DNA of 64,000 bases from Paragordius varius (taxonomy: Eukaryota; Nematomorpha), in NCBI GenBank assembly GCA_964247055.1, contig OZ176053.1, forward strand, positions 12,462,001-12,526,000. The letters run 5' to 3'. This document shows, one piece after another, positions 1 to 12,778 of the stretch. A model generated the notes under the pieces. That model saw only the letters and a program-made list of their open reading frames with translations, ran no database searches and had not been told where the DNA came from. The stretch's first letter is position 1. Every line of letters starts with the position of its first letter. Made by a program: the position numbers and the translations under genes.

Positions 1-259
1 CCTTCTGTCCGGATACAATTTAAGTCCTTACACTTTAATAAAAAAAGAAAAAAGAGACTATAAAGTGTATATTTTTTTTATACAAATTTAGATAAATATT
101 GCGTCTGATAAAATTTGATCGCTATTGTCATGAAATTATCAAGACATAATAATAATAATTTATTTGAATAAAAACAAAGAAATAATTATTTACTTATACA
201 ACAAAATAAAATTTATTTATTTGAAATAATATTATGTGTAAATATACATGTCTTTGGAA

Positions 260-3200
260 TTAAATTTTATTTCCTTTATGCAAAATTCTCCTGAGTTCTT
301 TGGACATAAAATAAGGTCGAGCCTGAGATCCATCATTTCGTTCGCAATCTTCCACTAAAATATAAAAACAAAACCTTTAAATAATATATTATTTTTGCAT
401 AATTTTTTTATTTTTAGATAAAATCAATTCAAATCTGTTTTTCTTAATTGACCAGCCAAAATAATAGAGAATCAAGGTTTAAAACATTATTTTTTTTATT
501 TACTTTATATTATCGATGTAAATTTTCGTTAAACAAGAGGTAAAAACTTACGAAAACATAGAAAAAGAGTATCAACCGCCATCTCATAGATTCCAAAAAA
601 TATTCTGGCAACAAAATAAGCTCCAATGACTTGAACCTATAAAACGTATATTTAATTTAATATCGGACGTTTTCATTATTTTCAAAAATAATAATTAAAA
701 GAGTTACTGCGATTGAAAACTCAATGGTACGAATTTTTGGCAAATAAGGTGTCAAAGGATTATTCATGTAATAAAGGAAGTAAAAAAAGTATCCTGTTAC
801 AGACATAATCACTAATTGGCCCATAAATAGAAGGAAATCGTTCGTTTTTGTTAAAACTATCACCCTTGATTATGTAAAAATATTTGAATTTTATATATAA
901 TATATATATCAACTATTAATTGAAAAAATTTTACGGTTCCACCATATAATACTACATTACATTGCATTATAAAAAAAGACAATCTTTCTTAAATTTTCTT
1001 TAAAATTAATTATTTAACCCACACAGTCACACCTATATATAAATTTCGATCTTTAACTTTTTAATTTTCATAATTTTCAATTAATTATGAGATATATATG
1101 CATAGACAAAAACTTACCGTATAGCATTGCGTACAATCAGGGCAAAGGCATCTGCGGCCGATTGCAAAAAGTTTTTACCATGTATTGCAATCTAAAAAAA
1201 AGATTATCTACAATTATCAAAAACAAATAATTAGTTTGGTACAAATAAGTCAAAAAATCTCAATTTGCGAAGACTATATGATATATTTTAAAAGTAATTT
1301 ACATAGACTTATAATTTCAAAAAAAATCAATAAACTCTTATTTTGACCATTTAAACGATATATATAGTTTATAATAATGCAATACATTACAATGCCAATG
1401 ATAAAAAAGATTTGAGTCAAAAATTTTGGTGTTTGAAAGATTGTGCATTTCAATTAAATAAAAAATTATTGGATTTGATATAAAACAATGCGTTTAAGTG
1501 GAAATCCAAATTTTTTTATAGTACGGTTGAGAAAATTCAAAAAAAACATAATGTAACCATAATAAAAGCTCTCTTGCTAAGAAATTGCAAAAAACGATCC
1601 CAAACCCATAAACAACATCGACAACAATTCACGCAACATTGTAGGGGAGCTACTCCCCGTGAAGGCACACGATCTATGTAATTGTCTTTCACGTATTCCA
1701 CCAAAACTCGGATAAGCTTAGTGATGGCCAACAGCAAGGAACCAAAAGCCAGAGATCCTGAATGATACCTAAAAAAGTATACAGTTTAGAGTCTCTTTTT
1801 TCCTTTTTTATTAAAGGGTAAGGACTTAAATTCTAACCGGACATGTGAAGGCTTTAACACACGCCTACCCAGGGCTGACAGTGATGATGGAAAAAATGCG
1901 TAGTTTCGAAAAATATAATACTTATACTTGTTCATGGCAATTTTAAAACTACGCTTAAATATATATATTTAAAGATGAAATATGCATTCAAATGCCTTTC
2001 GGCCATTATTTGCAAAAGATATTAATGATATGTTATTCTTATTTCAAACCTTTCGTCGCCATGTATTTTTTAATTTTTTGATTATTAGTTAATCATACTC
2101 GCAAATGATAAAAAAAATAACAACTCTCACAATTCAATTGATAATAATTTGGTAATAAATTTAAATAATTATTGATTAAAATCTCTTGTTTCGATTGATT
2201 TTTGGAAGCTTTATTTCTCGGTAAAATTCAATGTTAATGTTAGATAACTATATTATAATATACCTCTAAATATTTTTTAAAATAAAATGGTTTTAATAAA
2301 GTTTTAAACTAATTATATACGTGACAGCCGTCAAAAAAGAATTCCAAGTTGCACAAAATGGTATATCTTTTGGTTTTCTACGAGCCCAATAATAACTTGA
2401 AAATGCCCCAGCCAATGTTATTTGATTCAAGGCATTTGTGAAAAACAGACACCAAAAAGCTGCAAATAAATTGAATATTTGCATGTACGGATACCACCTA
2501 AGTTTAGTAAAAATAATATTTAATATTGTGACATTAGTTGAATTTTTTTGACATAATATTTTTTATTATAAATATATTTATATACGGATGATTTTCATAA
2601 GCCATAAACTGACATGCGGCCAAAGTTTTGTTGGGATCTATGCCCATTACTTGCAATTGTCTCATAAACATCTAAAAGCAAAAATAATATTTCATATTGT
2701 CTTCTTTTATGATAAAATATTTTATAGTGTAAAATTTCAATTTTTGTATTTATAATATTTAATTGCTTATTTCACACTATAATGAAAAAAAAACAAAATG
2801 TTGAATAAACATTTTTTTCTTCTTTCTGACATTATTTTGTTTATTTTATTCAACATGATGTTGTATTTGTCCATACTTTTATGTTACAAATTGCTCAAGT
2901 GAAAACCAATTATTAAAATGCATACTAAAAACCGCGCTAAGTCATTTTAAATATTTGTAAATTTCCAACAAACTTTAACATATTAAAGTTTTGCGAAAAT
3001 AAGATTGAAACTAGCAAATGCCAACTATATGGGAATGGGGTATTATAAAATTTTCCATTATTATATATTTTTAATAAATTCTTCTTTGAACGTACTAAAT
3101 AATAACAAATTTTAAAAAAAGGAAAAAGTTTTGGATATCATTTATAAAAAAATTTTATTTAATGTTGCCAATATTAATCGGAATCATCTTAGGCATGAAA

Positions 3201-6162
3201 AAAACTTCTATATATCAATGCTTAAATCAAAAAAACATGTCCCAGTCTATAAAAATATTATAAATCTAAAGCAATACGATTTTTTAAACAAAAATTCTTC
3301 AATAACCTTAACATATTAATATGCGATCATATTAACTGGGAAAACGTTTTTTAAACTAAACAAATATAAATTAAACTTTACCTGATAATCACAAACTGTA
3401 TGATTTTTGACATATACGATCTCTGTAGCGGCCGAATTTTGAGACGTAATTCCAGTCTCTGAATATCCATGGGCAAAACTCCATTGGCCAGAATTTATCG
3501 TTGACGCCTACGGATTTATAAAAAATATAAATTATAAAGACAAAAAATTATATTTTTTCATAAAACCATACATTCCAAATGTATCAATTAATATTTTTTT
3601 GTTTAAAACCCAAAAAAATTTAGAAACCATGGTCGAAAAACATATGTGTCTTATATATCCGTTTTTTTGCCTTTATAATTGTAATTTTTACTGTATAACT
3701 ATACGGAGTAAATCGTTGATGCATAGTTTCCCATTCAGTTGGAATATTAACCGTTTGATAAATGGGCGTTCCCGATGAAGCCAGGTAAATAGCGGTTGCG
3801 GCCCACAAAACGAAAATAAGCACTTGGCCAATAAAAGGTAACAAAGGCCAAACAAGTGTTCCCGGGATCATATTAATTGCTCTAATTAAGATAGCAGGAA
3901 ATATTTTATAATAATTGGTAATGAAATAAGTTTCAGGGGTGAATATTGGTAGATTCTTACATATTTTTACATATTTTAGCATTAACAAAATTTCATTACT
4001 CCAAAAAAACTTATTGGACTTAAAAGTTATTATTTACACCACAGTAGTTTTTAGAGTTTATATATTCATATGATAAATATTAACACATGATAGAAGATAC
4101 ATAAAATATATGCAAGAAAATACTTGCTAGCTTCCCGTATAAGTTGGACCGCTATTCTCAAGCGTGTAATGAAACACAACGTAAGAATGAGTAGCAAGCC
4201 AAACAAACTTGCCAATGCCAAACCTAATTCATATCCAATATGGGAAAATGAAAGTCGTTTTATTCGAATAATAGTAATATATTATGGATTATAAGAATTC
4301 GTTTATTACGTTTATTCACAGGCATTTGCAAATAAAAGTACAAATTAATTGATTTATATAAAACATAAATTTTATAAAATTACACGATTAAATTATATTA
4401 AAAATCAAATGTATAACTACTAATAAACAATTTCGTAATGGGCAAACGAAAAATTTATTTTTATAAAACAAATCATTAATATTGTAACCTGTTCCAAACC
4501 AAAATTTAGCAAGCTTGTCAGGATTTCGGATAACATAGGCAAATACATCATCCGGAGGTGTTACACCTATTATACTAATGCTTGGTTTATCGGGATTTTT
4601 GATTCGATACCACATTACAAAACAAAAATATGCGCCTGTATACATATAATAAAAAATGGAAAACTGTGTATTAAAAATTAATCCAAAAACCGATAAAATA
4701 ATTAATCAGTTATGGGACAAATACAAAATAAATCTTATAAGAAATAAAATATATGCTAAAATTAAAAAAAGCGGATTAAAAACCATCCATTTTATTATTT
4801 TGCAAAAAATTGGTGTAATATATAAGTTCCAATATATAAAAGCAAATCAAAAAAATACCAAACGCCAATAAACATGCGACCATTACAAAACTGAGTGAAA
4901 CCATGAATGCGGCCAGCCATCGCATTAACGTAATCCAAATCAAAGCTAAAATCATTGCAAACACCAATCCCCTAGATATATATTTTAGTTTAAATTTTTG
5001 GTTTATACGCAATGTATATCCACCAATTTTGTAACAAATCTTCATATATATTTTGTCCATATTTGTAGATTTGAAGATATTTGGCTAAATTTCTAAGCAT
5101 TGTATTATATAAAGTTACCCAGCACTTGTTTGAAATTGTTGCAAAGTATAATTGCGTAAAACACCCTCTTGAGGGATTAAAACATTGACTAAATTCTCAT
5201 CTATAACCGGTATACATCGGCCCAAAACTAAAAATAAAAAATAAGTTCATGCATTGCTTTTTATAAATAATTAATTTAGAAGCTATTCATCATTTTTTTT
5301 ATTAAATTTATTAAAAAAATTGTTGAAGATGAGCTAAAAAGCAGATTTAAAGCTTGTTTAGGGTTCAAAAATAAACGAGATTTTTTTTAACAATATATAA
5401 ATTTTCGCTAAAATAATAAAACCTTTTACCGAAAAATAAATGCAAAAATATCAATATTGATAGAAAATGATTATATATAAATCTTAAAAAATTAATTTAT
5501 TAATGTTAGAAAATGAAAAATACTGGGCATGCTGCGAATAACGTATGGGGCACATTGAGCTTTGGTGACTAGACTAAAAGCATTACTAGACTATATATTT
5601 TATAATCAAAATAAATTTACAATAGGGGGATTATTAGAAGATAAGACACCAGGTTTACAAATCATCCAACTAACGTCATAATTGTTAAATGGATTCACAA
5701 CTTTTGTAATATTGGGGCAAGACGCTACGCAAACCTTTTTTAAGGTTAAAATTTAGATTACTTGAGGTGTTGGACAACCTTTTAACAAAGAGATGCCAAA
5801 TCTGGCACATTGTATAATGTCAAAATAATAGGAATATTTTAAATTTCTAAATTGTTAAACACAACAAAAACTGATATTCGCCGATTCCACACTCTTTGCC
5901 GGTTGAATCTGTGGGATGTAATAAACGTTGAGGATGACCATTTAAAAAGGCTAAAAATTAATGTGTATTTAACCAAAAACTGCGCAAACAAGCCATAAAA
6001 TCCCACAAGCAAAAAATAGGAAGAAACAAATTATATCGGTAAAATGCCTAAAATAATTTATCGGTTACAATACCTTTTCTTTATGGGTCCATTAAAATTT
6101 GGATCATGTACAAATGGTTTACCTGTAAATAATTTGGAGAATAAACTTGTTTCAGAGGTCAT
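260..6162 (-). CDS. SLC44 / choline-transporter-like protein (CTL), complete, 19 exons
   Basis: This gene encodes a multipass plasma-membrane or organelle protein of the SLC44 (CTL) family, which moves choline or ethanolamine for phospholipid synthesis. Exons in gene order: 6162-6074, 6047-5974, 5950-5872, 5846-5762, 5734-5621, 5590-5524, 5227-5119, 4971-4859, 4635-4489, 4223-4124, 3881-3692, 3507-3382, 2671-2586, 2497-2321, 1768-1558, 1191-1118, 864-708, 636-552, 354-260. All junctions are GT-AG and keep frame, giving 2178 nt (725 aa), the usual family length. Family landmarks are the N-terminal DPNFNGPIKKR, the loop motif HPTDSTGKECG, paired cysteines in GCPTPQ/CVASCP, LAGAFSSYYWARRKP, and the C-terminal LEDCERNDGS signature before the stop. 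The first five introns are 26, 23, 25, 27 and 30 nt. The ATG at 6162 is the first in frame with the family N-terminus; an ATG 4 nt upstream is out of frame. Family identity is secure; the paralogue and substrate are not. Confidence 0.93.
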
Positions 6163-7075
6163 ACATTAAATTAGAAAAATAATATATTTATACAGATGCC
6201 GTAATATTTTCCATCTGAGCATCAGTTGGGATTCACAAGATATGGGATCATTACTGTTTCAAATAAATTAGGGATTATTATCCGTTAAATATTATACCTA
6301 ATTTATCATTTGAAACTCTATATATTACCAAAAATATATTGTTGCAATATAGTCTGAACTTATCTAGAAATTATTTCAACCCCAATATTTTAAAGGTTTT
6401 AGAACCTGATCTGCAAATTGGTTTAATATTCTATTAAAATAAAAAACATGCGCCTAATCGCATGTTTAGGAGTTATTAGAGATCTGGGTCAATGTGCAAC
6501 TTTTGGTGTAAACTTTGATTTTTCCAAACATAGTTATAACTTATATATTGTATCCAGCCCAAATATACATATATATAATATATACTTAAATAAAGTGTTT
6601 CTTTATGGCTAAACATCATCAATTTATACAGAAAAAGTATTTTATATCATGATAAAGCTTTTTTATACTGTTTCTATTAGGACTCAAAATAATATAAAGG
6701 ACGCTTCAGCAAAATTTTGGTAAGATTTCAATAAGAAATGTGAACATATATATTTGGTTTATATCAAAATTAGCCTTAAATTAAAATTTTTACCGCGCAA
6801 TTTCGGCAGTTTTGTGCATTTATTTCCAAAGAAAGGGCCATTTCAAATCGAAAGAAAAGTAAACTTTCGAAGTCCACATTTAAATGTTTATAGATAATTT
6901 TTTTGATATTTTTGGTAATGAAGTATTTGCTTCCACCAAAATATTGTTAAATATAATGTGTGCAAATTTCATGTTCTAATACGGAGCAGTTGCTGGAAAA
7001 TAACAAATTTTTTGTATTTACTAGTTGCTAAAACCGAAAGTACGAGGTTCTGATGTTTTACTATCAGAATATATA

Positions 7076-7127
<52 letters not shown>

Positions 7128-7993
7128 GTCGGGATATTTTTCATTGCCCCCGATGTTTTGCGTGCATAATGTTATATGTCATAAGTACCGCTAATATATT
7201 TTTATAATCAATCCTGATCTATTATGTGCTGGCCGTACAAGATTAGTAGTGATCCATCATTAGCATTTACTGTAAATGAAAGGAAAATTTTCAAGTTTAT
7301 TAACAAAATACCGAGCTAGAATTCTATTCTATATATTCACCCTTTTTCCCACCTAAAATTTGAATTGTTGGTATTCCTCATGCAAACAATAATTTTTCTC
7401 CTTTACTTTATAACTTTTTGGGGTTTCTATTCTAGAGTTATTTTAATTTTGAATATTTAAAAAATTAAAATATTTTATCGAATTTATTATCATCCTTTTC
7501 TCGGCTTTAGGCGCATAAATTAATAAAAATTAAAAAATCCTTATCACAAAATAAAAATGCGAGTGTATATCACGATAAAAAGTGGAAAAAACTTTGCAAA
7601 GCTATTAAATTTTGTTTTAGACGAAATTTTGATATTTTTATTTAAAAACCAGCGATTTTCTACGGTCGCGTTTTGTACAATAAAGGTTGGAAAATATGTA
7701 AACGATAAACCATTATTTAAAAAAATGACAAACTAATAATTATAACCGAAACAATATTCAAAATACAAGTTTTTTACAAGTTCAAGCAAGATGCTAACCT
7801 ACGCCAAAATATGATTTTTAAATAAAACAAAAGGTGAATTAATGTTTTTAATAATTTAGGACTCTTTAGTGACACTTTTTTAACTCAAGTCAATAAATTA
7901 AGAAATTAATTATAAAATGTTTATAATACGTGTCAATAATTATGTGATTTACATTGCTGCATATTTGACAATTTGAATAATATATTTTTCAGG
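6163..7993. other. Intergenic, AT-rich, with a (TA)n tract
   Basis: No convincing coding exon was seen between the SLC44 start and the first TTAA element. The only notable structure is an alternating TA tract at about 7067-7124, which could form a perfect hairpin. The short open frame across the tract is a by-product of the TA repeat. Confidence 0.5.
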
Positions 7994-8577
7994 TTAACAC
8001 TCGATTCAAATTGGGGTATCTAAATACCCCAGACAAAATTTAAATTAAAATTTTTAAAAAACTACTGAAGGAAACGGTCCCAATTTAAATTTATGCTTCT
8101 ATCCTGATAAATATTATATAAATATGCCAAAATATCTTAATAAAATTTTGTTTTGAAAAAAAAGTTCCATCTCAAACTACTTCGACGCCATTTTTATTTT
8201 ACAAAAATTTTGCAAATATCGTCTTCATTTAATTTTAAGGGTAAAACTAAAGCTTATTTTTTTATATAAATTACATCTAACATTAAATAGAAAAAGCGGT
8301 TTATTTTGTATTATTTTTTAATTTTACAATTTGACACATGTCACGTTGACTAAATTTTTACCTATCACATTTAGCTTAAAATAAGTTATATCAAGTATTT
8401 TTGAATAATATTTTTTATATATTTTTGTTTATTAATGTTATATAAGTGCAAAATTTTGCCATGGTTTCGATTGCTTCCATACTTTGTAAATTATTTGGTT
8501 TTAAACAGGCCTGGGGTATCCAACTACCCCAATTTGAATCGAAGGACTAAAATGAGTGGGTTGTATCCAAGTGTTAA
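7994..8577. mobile_element. TTAA-flanked MITE, copy 1 (584 bp)
   Basis: This non-coding element runs from TTAACACTCGATTC on the left to AAGTGTTAA on the right. Inside each end is an inverted copy of CGATTCAAATTGGGGTA followed by a spacer and TACCCCAG, so each end also folds on itself. The right end carries about 30 extra bases between the TTAACACTT tip and this box. Three more copies occur in the window (19366-19875, 26517-27056, 61437-62024). A TTAA target is typical of piggyBac-type insertion, but the tips do not begin with the CCC seen in canonical piggyBac, so superfamily assignment is tentative. It ends 70 bp upstream of the MOB2 start. Confidence 0.8.
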
Positions 8578-8647
8578 AGCCGTGGATAACTTAAGCCGTC
8601 TACAAAGAAGTGCAAATTAATATGTTAAACATATGGCAAATTTTTAG

Positions 8648-9852
8648 ATGGATTGGTTGATTGGGTAACGTAGTTCATTAAAATTTAGTAAATCAAAAAA
8701 GAAAGAAAAGGAGATAAATGGAAATATAAGGCCCAAAATACCTCTTTATTGTGAACTACAATATTGCACAACGGCTTTTTTGGCGGTTTCTGAATTAAAA
8801 GAATTAATTTATTTTCCGTCACATTTAAATGCTAAAGAATGGATTGCCTTACAAAGTAATTATTGTTTAATTATTGACAGCTTATTATGTATTTGGAAAT
8901 ATCAATATGTTATATGAAGTTTTTTCTGACTTCTGTTCTGCATCCGAGTGTCCAACAATGAATGGAGCTGGAAATATGTATATCTGTTTTGCTATATTAG
9001 AATATATTTTTGGATTGATGAAAAGGGTAAGAAAAACAAACTTTCGGCTCCACACTATATAGACAATGTTTTGTCACATATACAAAAATGGATTTTAGAC
9101 GAAAATATTTTTCCTACAAAATTCGGTAAATACATTTAAAAGTAAATTAATTCCGAATTTTTGTTTTCTGGAAAAAATATTATATATATAAGGACTTTAA
9201 CACTTTTAATCGATCAGGGGATTTAATTTTGCGTAAATCCAACTTTGCAACGAATTCAAATTGAAAATTCGATTTATACTAAATAATTATTAAATATTTT
9301 GATTAAAATTAGTTTTTTATCGAATTTCTTAGCCAAAATAATCTTCTGCGAATAACATTTATTACACATTGTGTAGGCAACGTTTTTCCCCCAAACTTTG
9401 AATGTTACATTCGACGCATCATAAAATGGTTGTTTCAAGTTTTGAGTCACATATATCAAAATCATTACGTACATGCCATACAATTAAATGGTTTACACTC
9501 CCATCTCAACACTTTATTGGTGCATCTTTTGGTCTTAACTGCTCAAGTTGATCGAATAGACAATAACTGCTGGACAGAAACATCTGGAGGCGACTCTTTC
9601 CCGACTTTAACTGTTTCGAATTCTAACGCTGCGACAGCGTTTCCATCAACAACAACAAGCACTGCTCCAGGAGCCAACTTGTCAGAATCAATTCATGATA
9701 TAAATGGTGGACCCACCACTGCCGCGACCGTTGTTCCCTCCTCTCATGAGTTTGAGAAAAGTCTTTTTCAAACTTTCATACATGAGAGTAGTCCATTAAC
9801 GGCACTTATTGGAATTCTTAAGATCCGTGATGATCTTGTTTCAGATCAATGA
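8648..9852 (+). CDS. MOB2: MOB kinase activator 2, complete, 5 exons
   Basis: MOB2 proteins bind the N-terminal region of NDR-family kinases and regulate cell shape and polarity. Exons: 8648-8664, 8689-8855, 8881-8977, 9001-9125, 9377-9852; total 882 nt, 293 aa. The 17-nt first exon encodes MDWLIG, which joins KSKKKEK across a 24-nt intron and matches the conserved vertebrate MOB2 start (MDWLMGKSK), so the start is well supported. Landmarks are AKEWIAL, the zinc-binding pair in CSASECP (C-x4-C), FWIDEKGKK, SAPHYID, FPTKFG, the second zinc pair in HIYQNH (H-x4-H), and HLNTL. Introns are 24, 25, 23 and 251 nt. After the fold, the last ~90 residues are a low-complexity Ser/Thr/Ala-rich tail that looks lineage-specific. 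Other MOB classes are less likely because the N-terminus and QVLSHIY context fit MOB2 best. Confidence 0.92.
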
Positions 9853-10407
9853 TAGATTGGTCTTGTATCACGCTGAAATAGATAATACTCAGTATTGCAT
9901 AACTATATATATATTTCTTGGTTTACCATTGTTTAAATAAATAAATTATATTATGTTTGCAAGATTTCAACATTTGAAAGGATAAGCAAAAAGTTAGTTG
10001 GTTAAACTAAGTTTCATATCACTTTTCGCACACAGTGCATTTAATTGGTATATATTTATAAAATAATTATACTCAAATTCTAATTTTACAAATTTATGAA
10101 TTGCTTAAAAAATAAGTAATATTTGACATAATTATAGTAGATTAAATTAAAATAGTTAAATTTATAAACCAAGGACACAAGGGGCCTTATGCGACTTTTT
10201 CTTGGTGTAAATTATTTTTTTTATGATAAAATCAATATTTTTAATATTCGATATTCTATTTACTGAATTGATAAAAGTATTATCGGTTTTTTTGGGTAAT
10301 ATCTTCTGTTCTGGCAGCGGAATAGTTAACAAAATAAATAGTATTTAAAAATTTTATTGTTTCAAAATATTAAGACTCATAATATTAGGTAATTATAAAT
10401 AAAGTTT
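9853..10407. other. MOB2 3' flank, nothing recognised
   Basis: This AT-rich stretch follows the MOB2 stop. I see no coding exon, RNA gene or repeat in it. AATAAA-like strings shortly after the stop could serve as polyadenylation signals. Confidence 0.4.
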
Positions 10408-11284
10408 GTGAGTGAAGTGTTTAATTTTAGGTGTGTCCGAAAATTACTTTGCGAGCCATATAAAAAAAATATTTGGGCATTAATAAAAAATTATTTAAAT
10501 AAAACAGTAAAACCATTTGCAATCCCATGTTCACTAATTGTTTACCAGTTCGTTAATATTAAAATTAGTATTAATTTTACTAAGATTTATTTTGTATAAA
10601 TAGCTATATTTTTAAAGAATTTATATTTCTATTTTTTCCAAATTTTACCTCTTCCCCACGAATGATTCCGGAGGGGCGCGTGTTCTTCCTTACACATATA
10701 GGTTTTTCAATATTGAATTAAACAGGTAAATTTGTATGCCTATTTAAAGCGCTTATAAAAAATGTCCTACAATGTCTATTCAAGCCCTTGTAATGTATTA
10801 CAAATTCATTGACGGGTGTATTGTGGTAGCGATGGTTTTATAATACCTTGAAATTTATTAACGGATTTCCAAGTTGAAAATTGGCGCCATAGCGACTTGC
10901 GACAGGACTAATATACTGGAACAAATAATTTTGGCTTACACTGCTCAACAAGGTTTTGCACCACCCCGTTTTTTTTGCATTTTCTGTTAACTAATGGCAT
11001 GGAAAATCCAAAACAAAAAAATTGGAGACCGCCAACAGGTTTTTTTTAAAATTTAATTTTAAATTTTATATAAAATTTAAAAAAAAACAATTATTCCTCG
11101 TTTATATATATTTAAATATTTCAACGAAGAAGTCGATACAAATGGTATTTCAAAGCTAGATTTCACATTATATAGAACGAAAATGCAAAAATGATCCAAA
11201 TATACCAGCCCTATACGATACCACAGAAGATTTTTTTATTAACGCAGACTCTACAGAAAATGTTATTGACGATCCATATAATTA
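10408..11284 (+). CDS. Exon-like fragments of an unrecognised gene
   Basis: Several pieces read like protein. About 10432-10551 opens after TTTTAG and encodes VRKLLCEPYKKN. A piece ending at about 11037 encodes NPKQKNWRPPT, then a GT donor. A short exon (about 11128-11142) leads through a 31-nt GT-AG intron (about 11143-11173) to a final exon of about 11174-11284 encoding DPNIPALYDTTEDFF and ending in TAA. Phases agree across the last two introns. I do not recognise the family. A competing minus-strand frame at about 10996-10862 (FQYISPVASRYG) also looks protein-like, so strand is uncertain and more than one gene may be involved. Treat boundaries as approximate. Confidence 0.3.
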
Positions 11285-12778
11285 AATTTTATAAAAATGC
11301 CGTCGATCTTTTTTTTTTGAAAATAGAAATTGCCCAAAATCGCTGTTGAAGGTCTGTTCTCTCTTTTGCACGAGAAATACATCTTATCGAGCGGGCTTGT
11401 TATTCGACATAGAAATAGACAATATACAATAATATGTTTTAATGAATATATTAATTAAAAATTGTATGTATTAAATAAAAGATAATACGCAACTTTAAGA
11501 ATAATTAAAATAAATTGCTAAGAGCTAAAGAGTATTAAAAATTGATAAGGGCTAATGTGTGTTGTGATATCCCGGCGGCTTGCACAAGCTCTGCAAAAAT
11601 CACCCAAACATTCCTATAATTATACCAGATATGGTAAAGATATACAATTGAGGTGATTAGAGCTCGGTAGGAGAGACCTGCAATATAACATAGTTAACTT
11701 CGGCAAAATCCAGGGAAATTGACATGTCAAATTTACCAATTCACAGAATAGAGTTAGACAAAGTTGACAATGAAATCGGATAAGAAGATTGGATAAGTTA
11801 AATGTTCATATTATTGTGGTTCATATAATTATGGTAGGATATCCATCATCCAGGTAATAAAAGTGGCTGCCCAACATCCATCTGAAATTCAAATTATACG
11901 GCAGCCAATCATTTTTTATAAATAATATCCACTAGGTATAAATAACAGGATTTTTTGTAAGAATCAACCGAAGAAAAAAACCCTAATAAGTACTAAAAGT
12001 AACCAAATCTATCAAAACAAATATTGCTTATCTGAAAGCCGAAGGTTTAAACTACCAAATACCTCTTTTAGTATTTTTTAATATAAATTTATACGTGTTT
12101 AAAATTAGATTAAAAAAGACTAAATTTTAACATTTATACCCGTACAATTTTATTCCCTGATATTTAAATGACATATTTATATTCAAAAAAATAAAGTTTA
12201 AAACGCTTTATTAAATGATATTAATTTTATAATATAATAACTCTTTATTATAAATTTATTTAATTTTCTGCCCATTTTCTCTTGTTTTTAAAAAAACCTG
12301 TAATATCTTAAAATTCTGGAAGGATCAAAATTTTTATTTGGTTTTAGAACACTGAAATCAGTTAAAATTCAAAACGTCCAAATTTGTCGACTAATGTTAT
12401 TTTTTGCGCAATCGATAAAAACGCAACAAAAAGATAAAAATTTATGTGTTTTGTTCAATTTTTTATGAATTTTAATTTTGATAAATTTAATTTTTATCTT
12501 TTATTTTAAATAATCATTATAAAAAGATAAGCATTAATTTAATGTGGGATTAATAATTATTATTGATTTAAAAGAGTCTCATGTGGCTACATTAATATGC
12601 CTAATATAAAATGTTTAATACATTATATTTATGGTATAATTATTTCCTGTTGATTAGAAAACTCCTTTATAAAAACTATAGCGTATCATAGTAAATAAGG
12701 TACAGTTTTTACCTTGAAAAAAGTTTTTTTATAACCGCTTATTACAGCCAATAATATATTTTAAAAAAATATATAAAA
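11285..12778. other. Intergenic, no gene recognised
   Basis: About 1.5 kb of AT-rich sequence. The part near 11560-11960 is somewhat less AT-rich and could be an old repeat, but it matches nothing else in the window and holds no long frame. Confidence 0.4.

Noticed and set aside
4656-4871. Plus-strand frame inside the SLC44 gene
   Set aside because: It is antisense to an intron and exon edge of SLC44; AT-rich random frame.
7025-7207. Frame rich in Tyr-Ile repeats
   Set aside because: It is the translation of a (TA)n tract.
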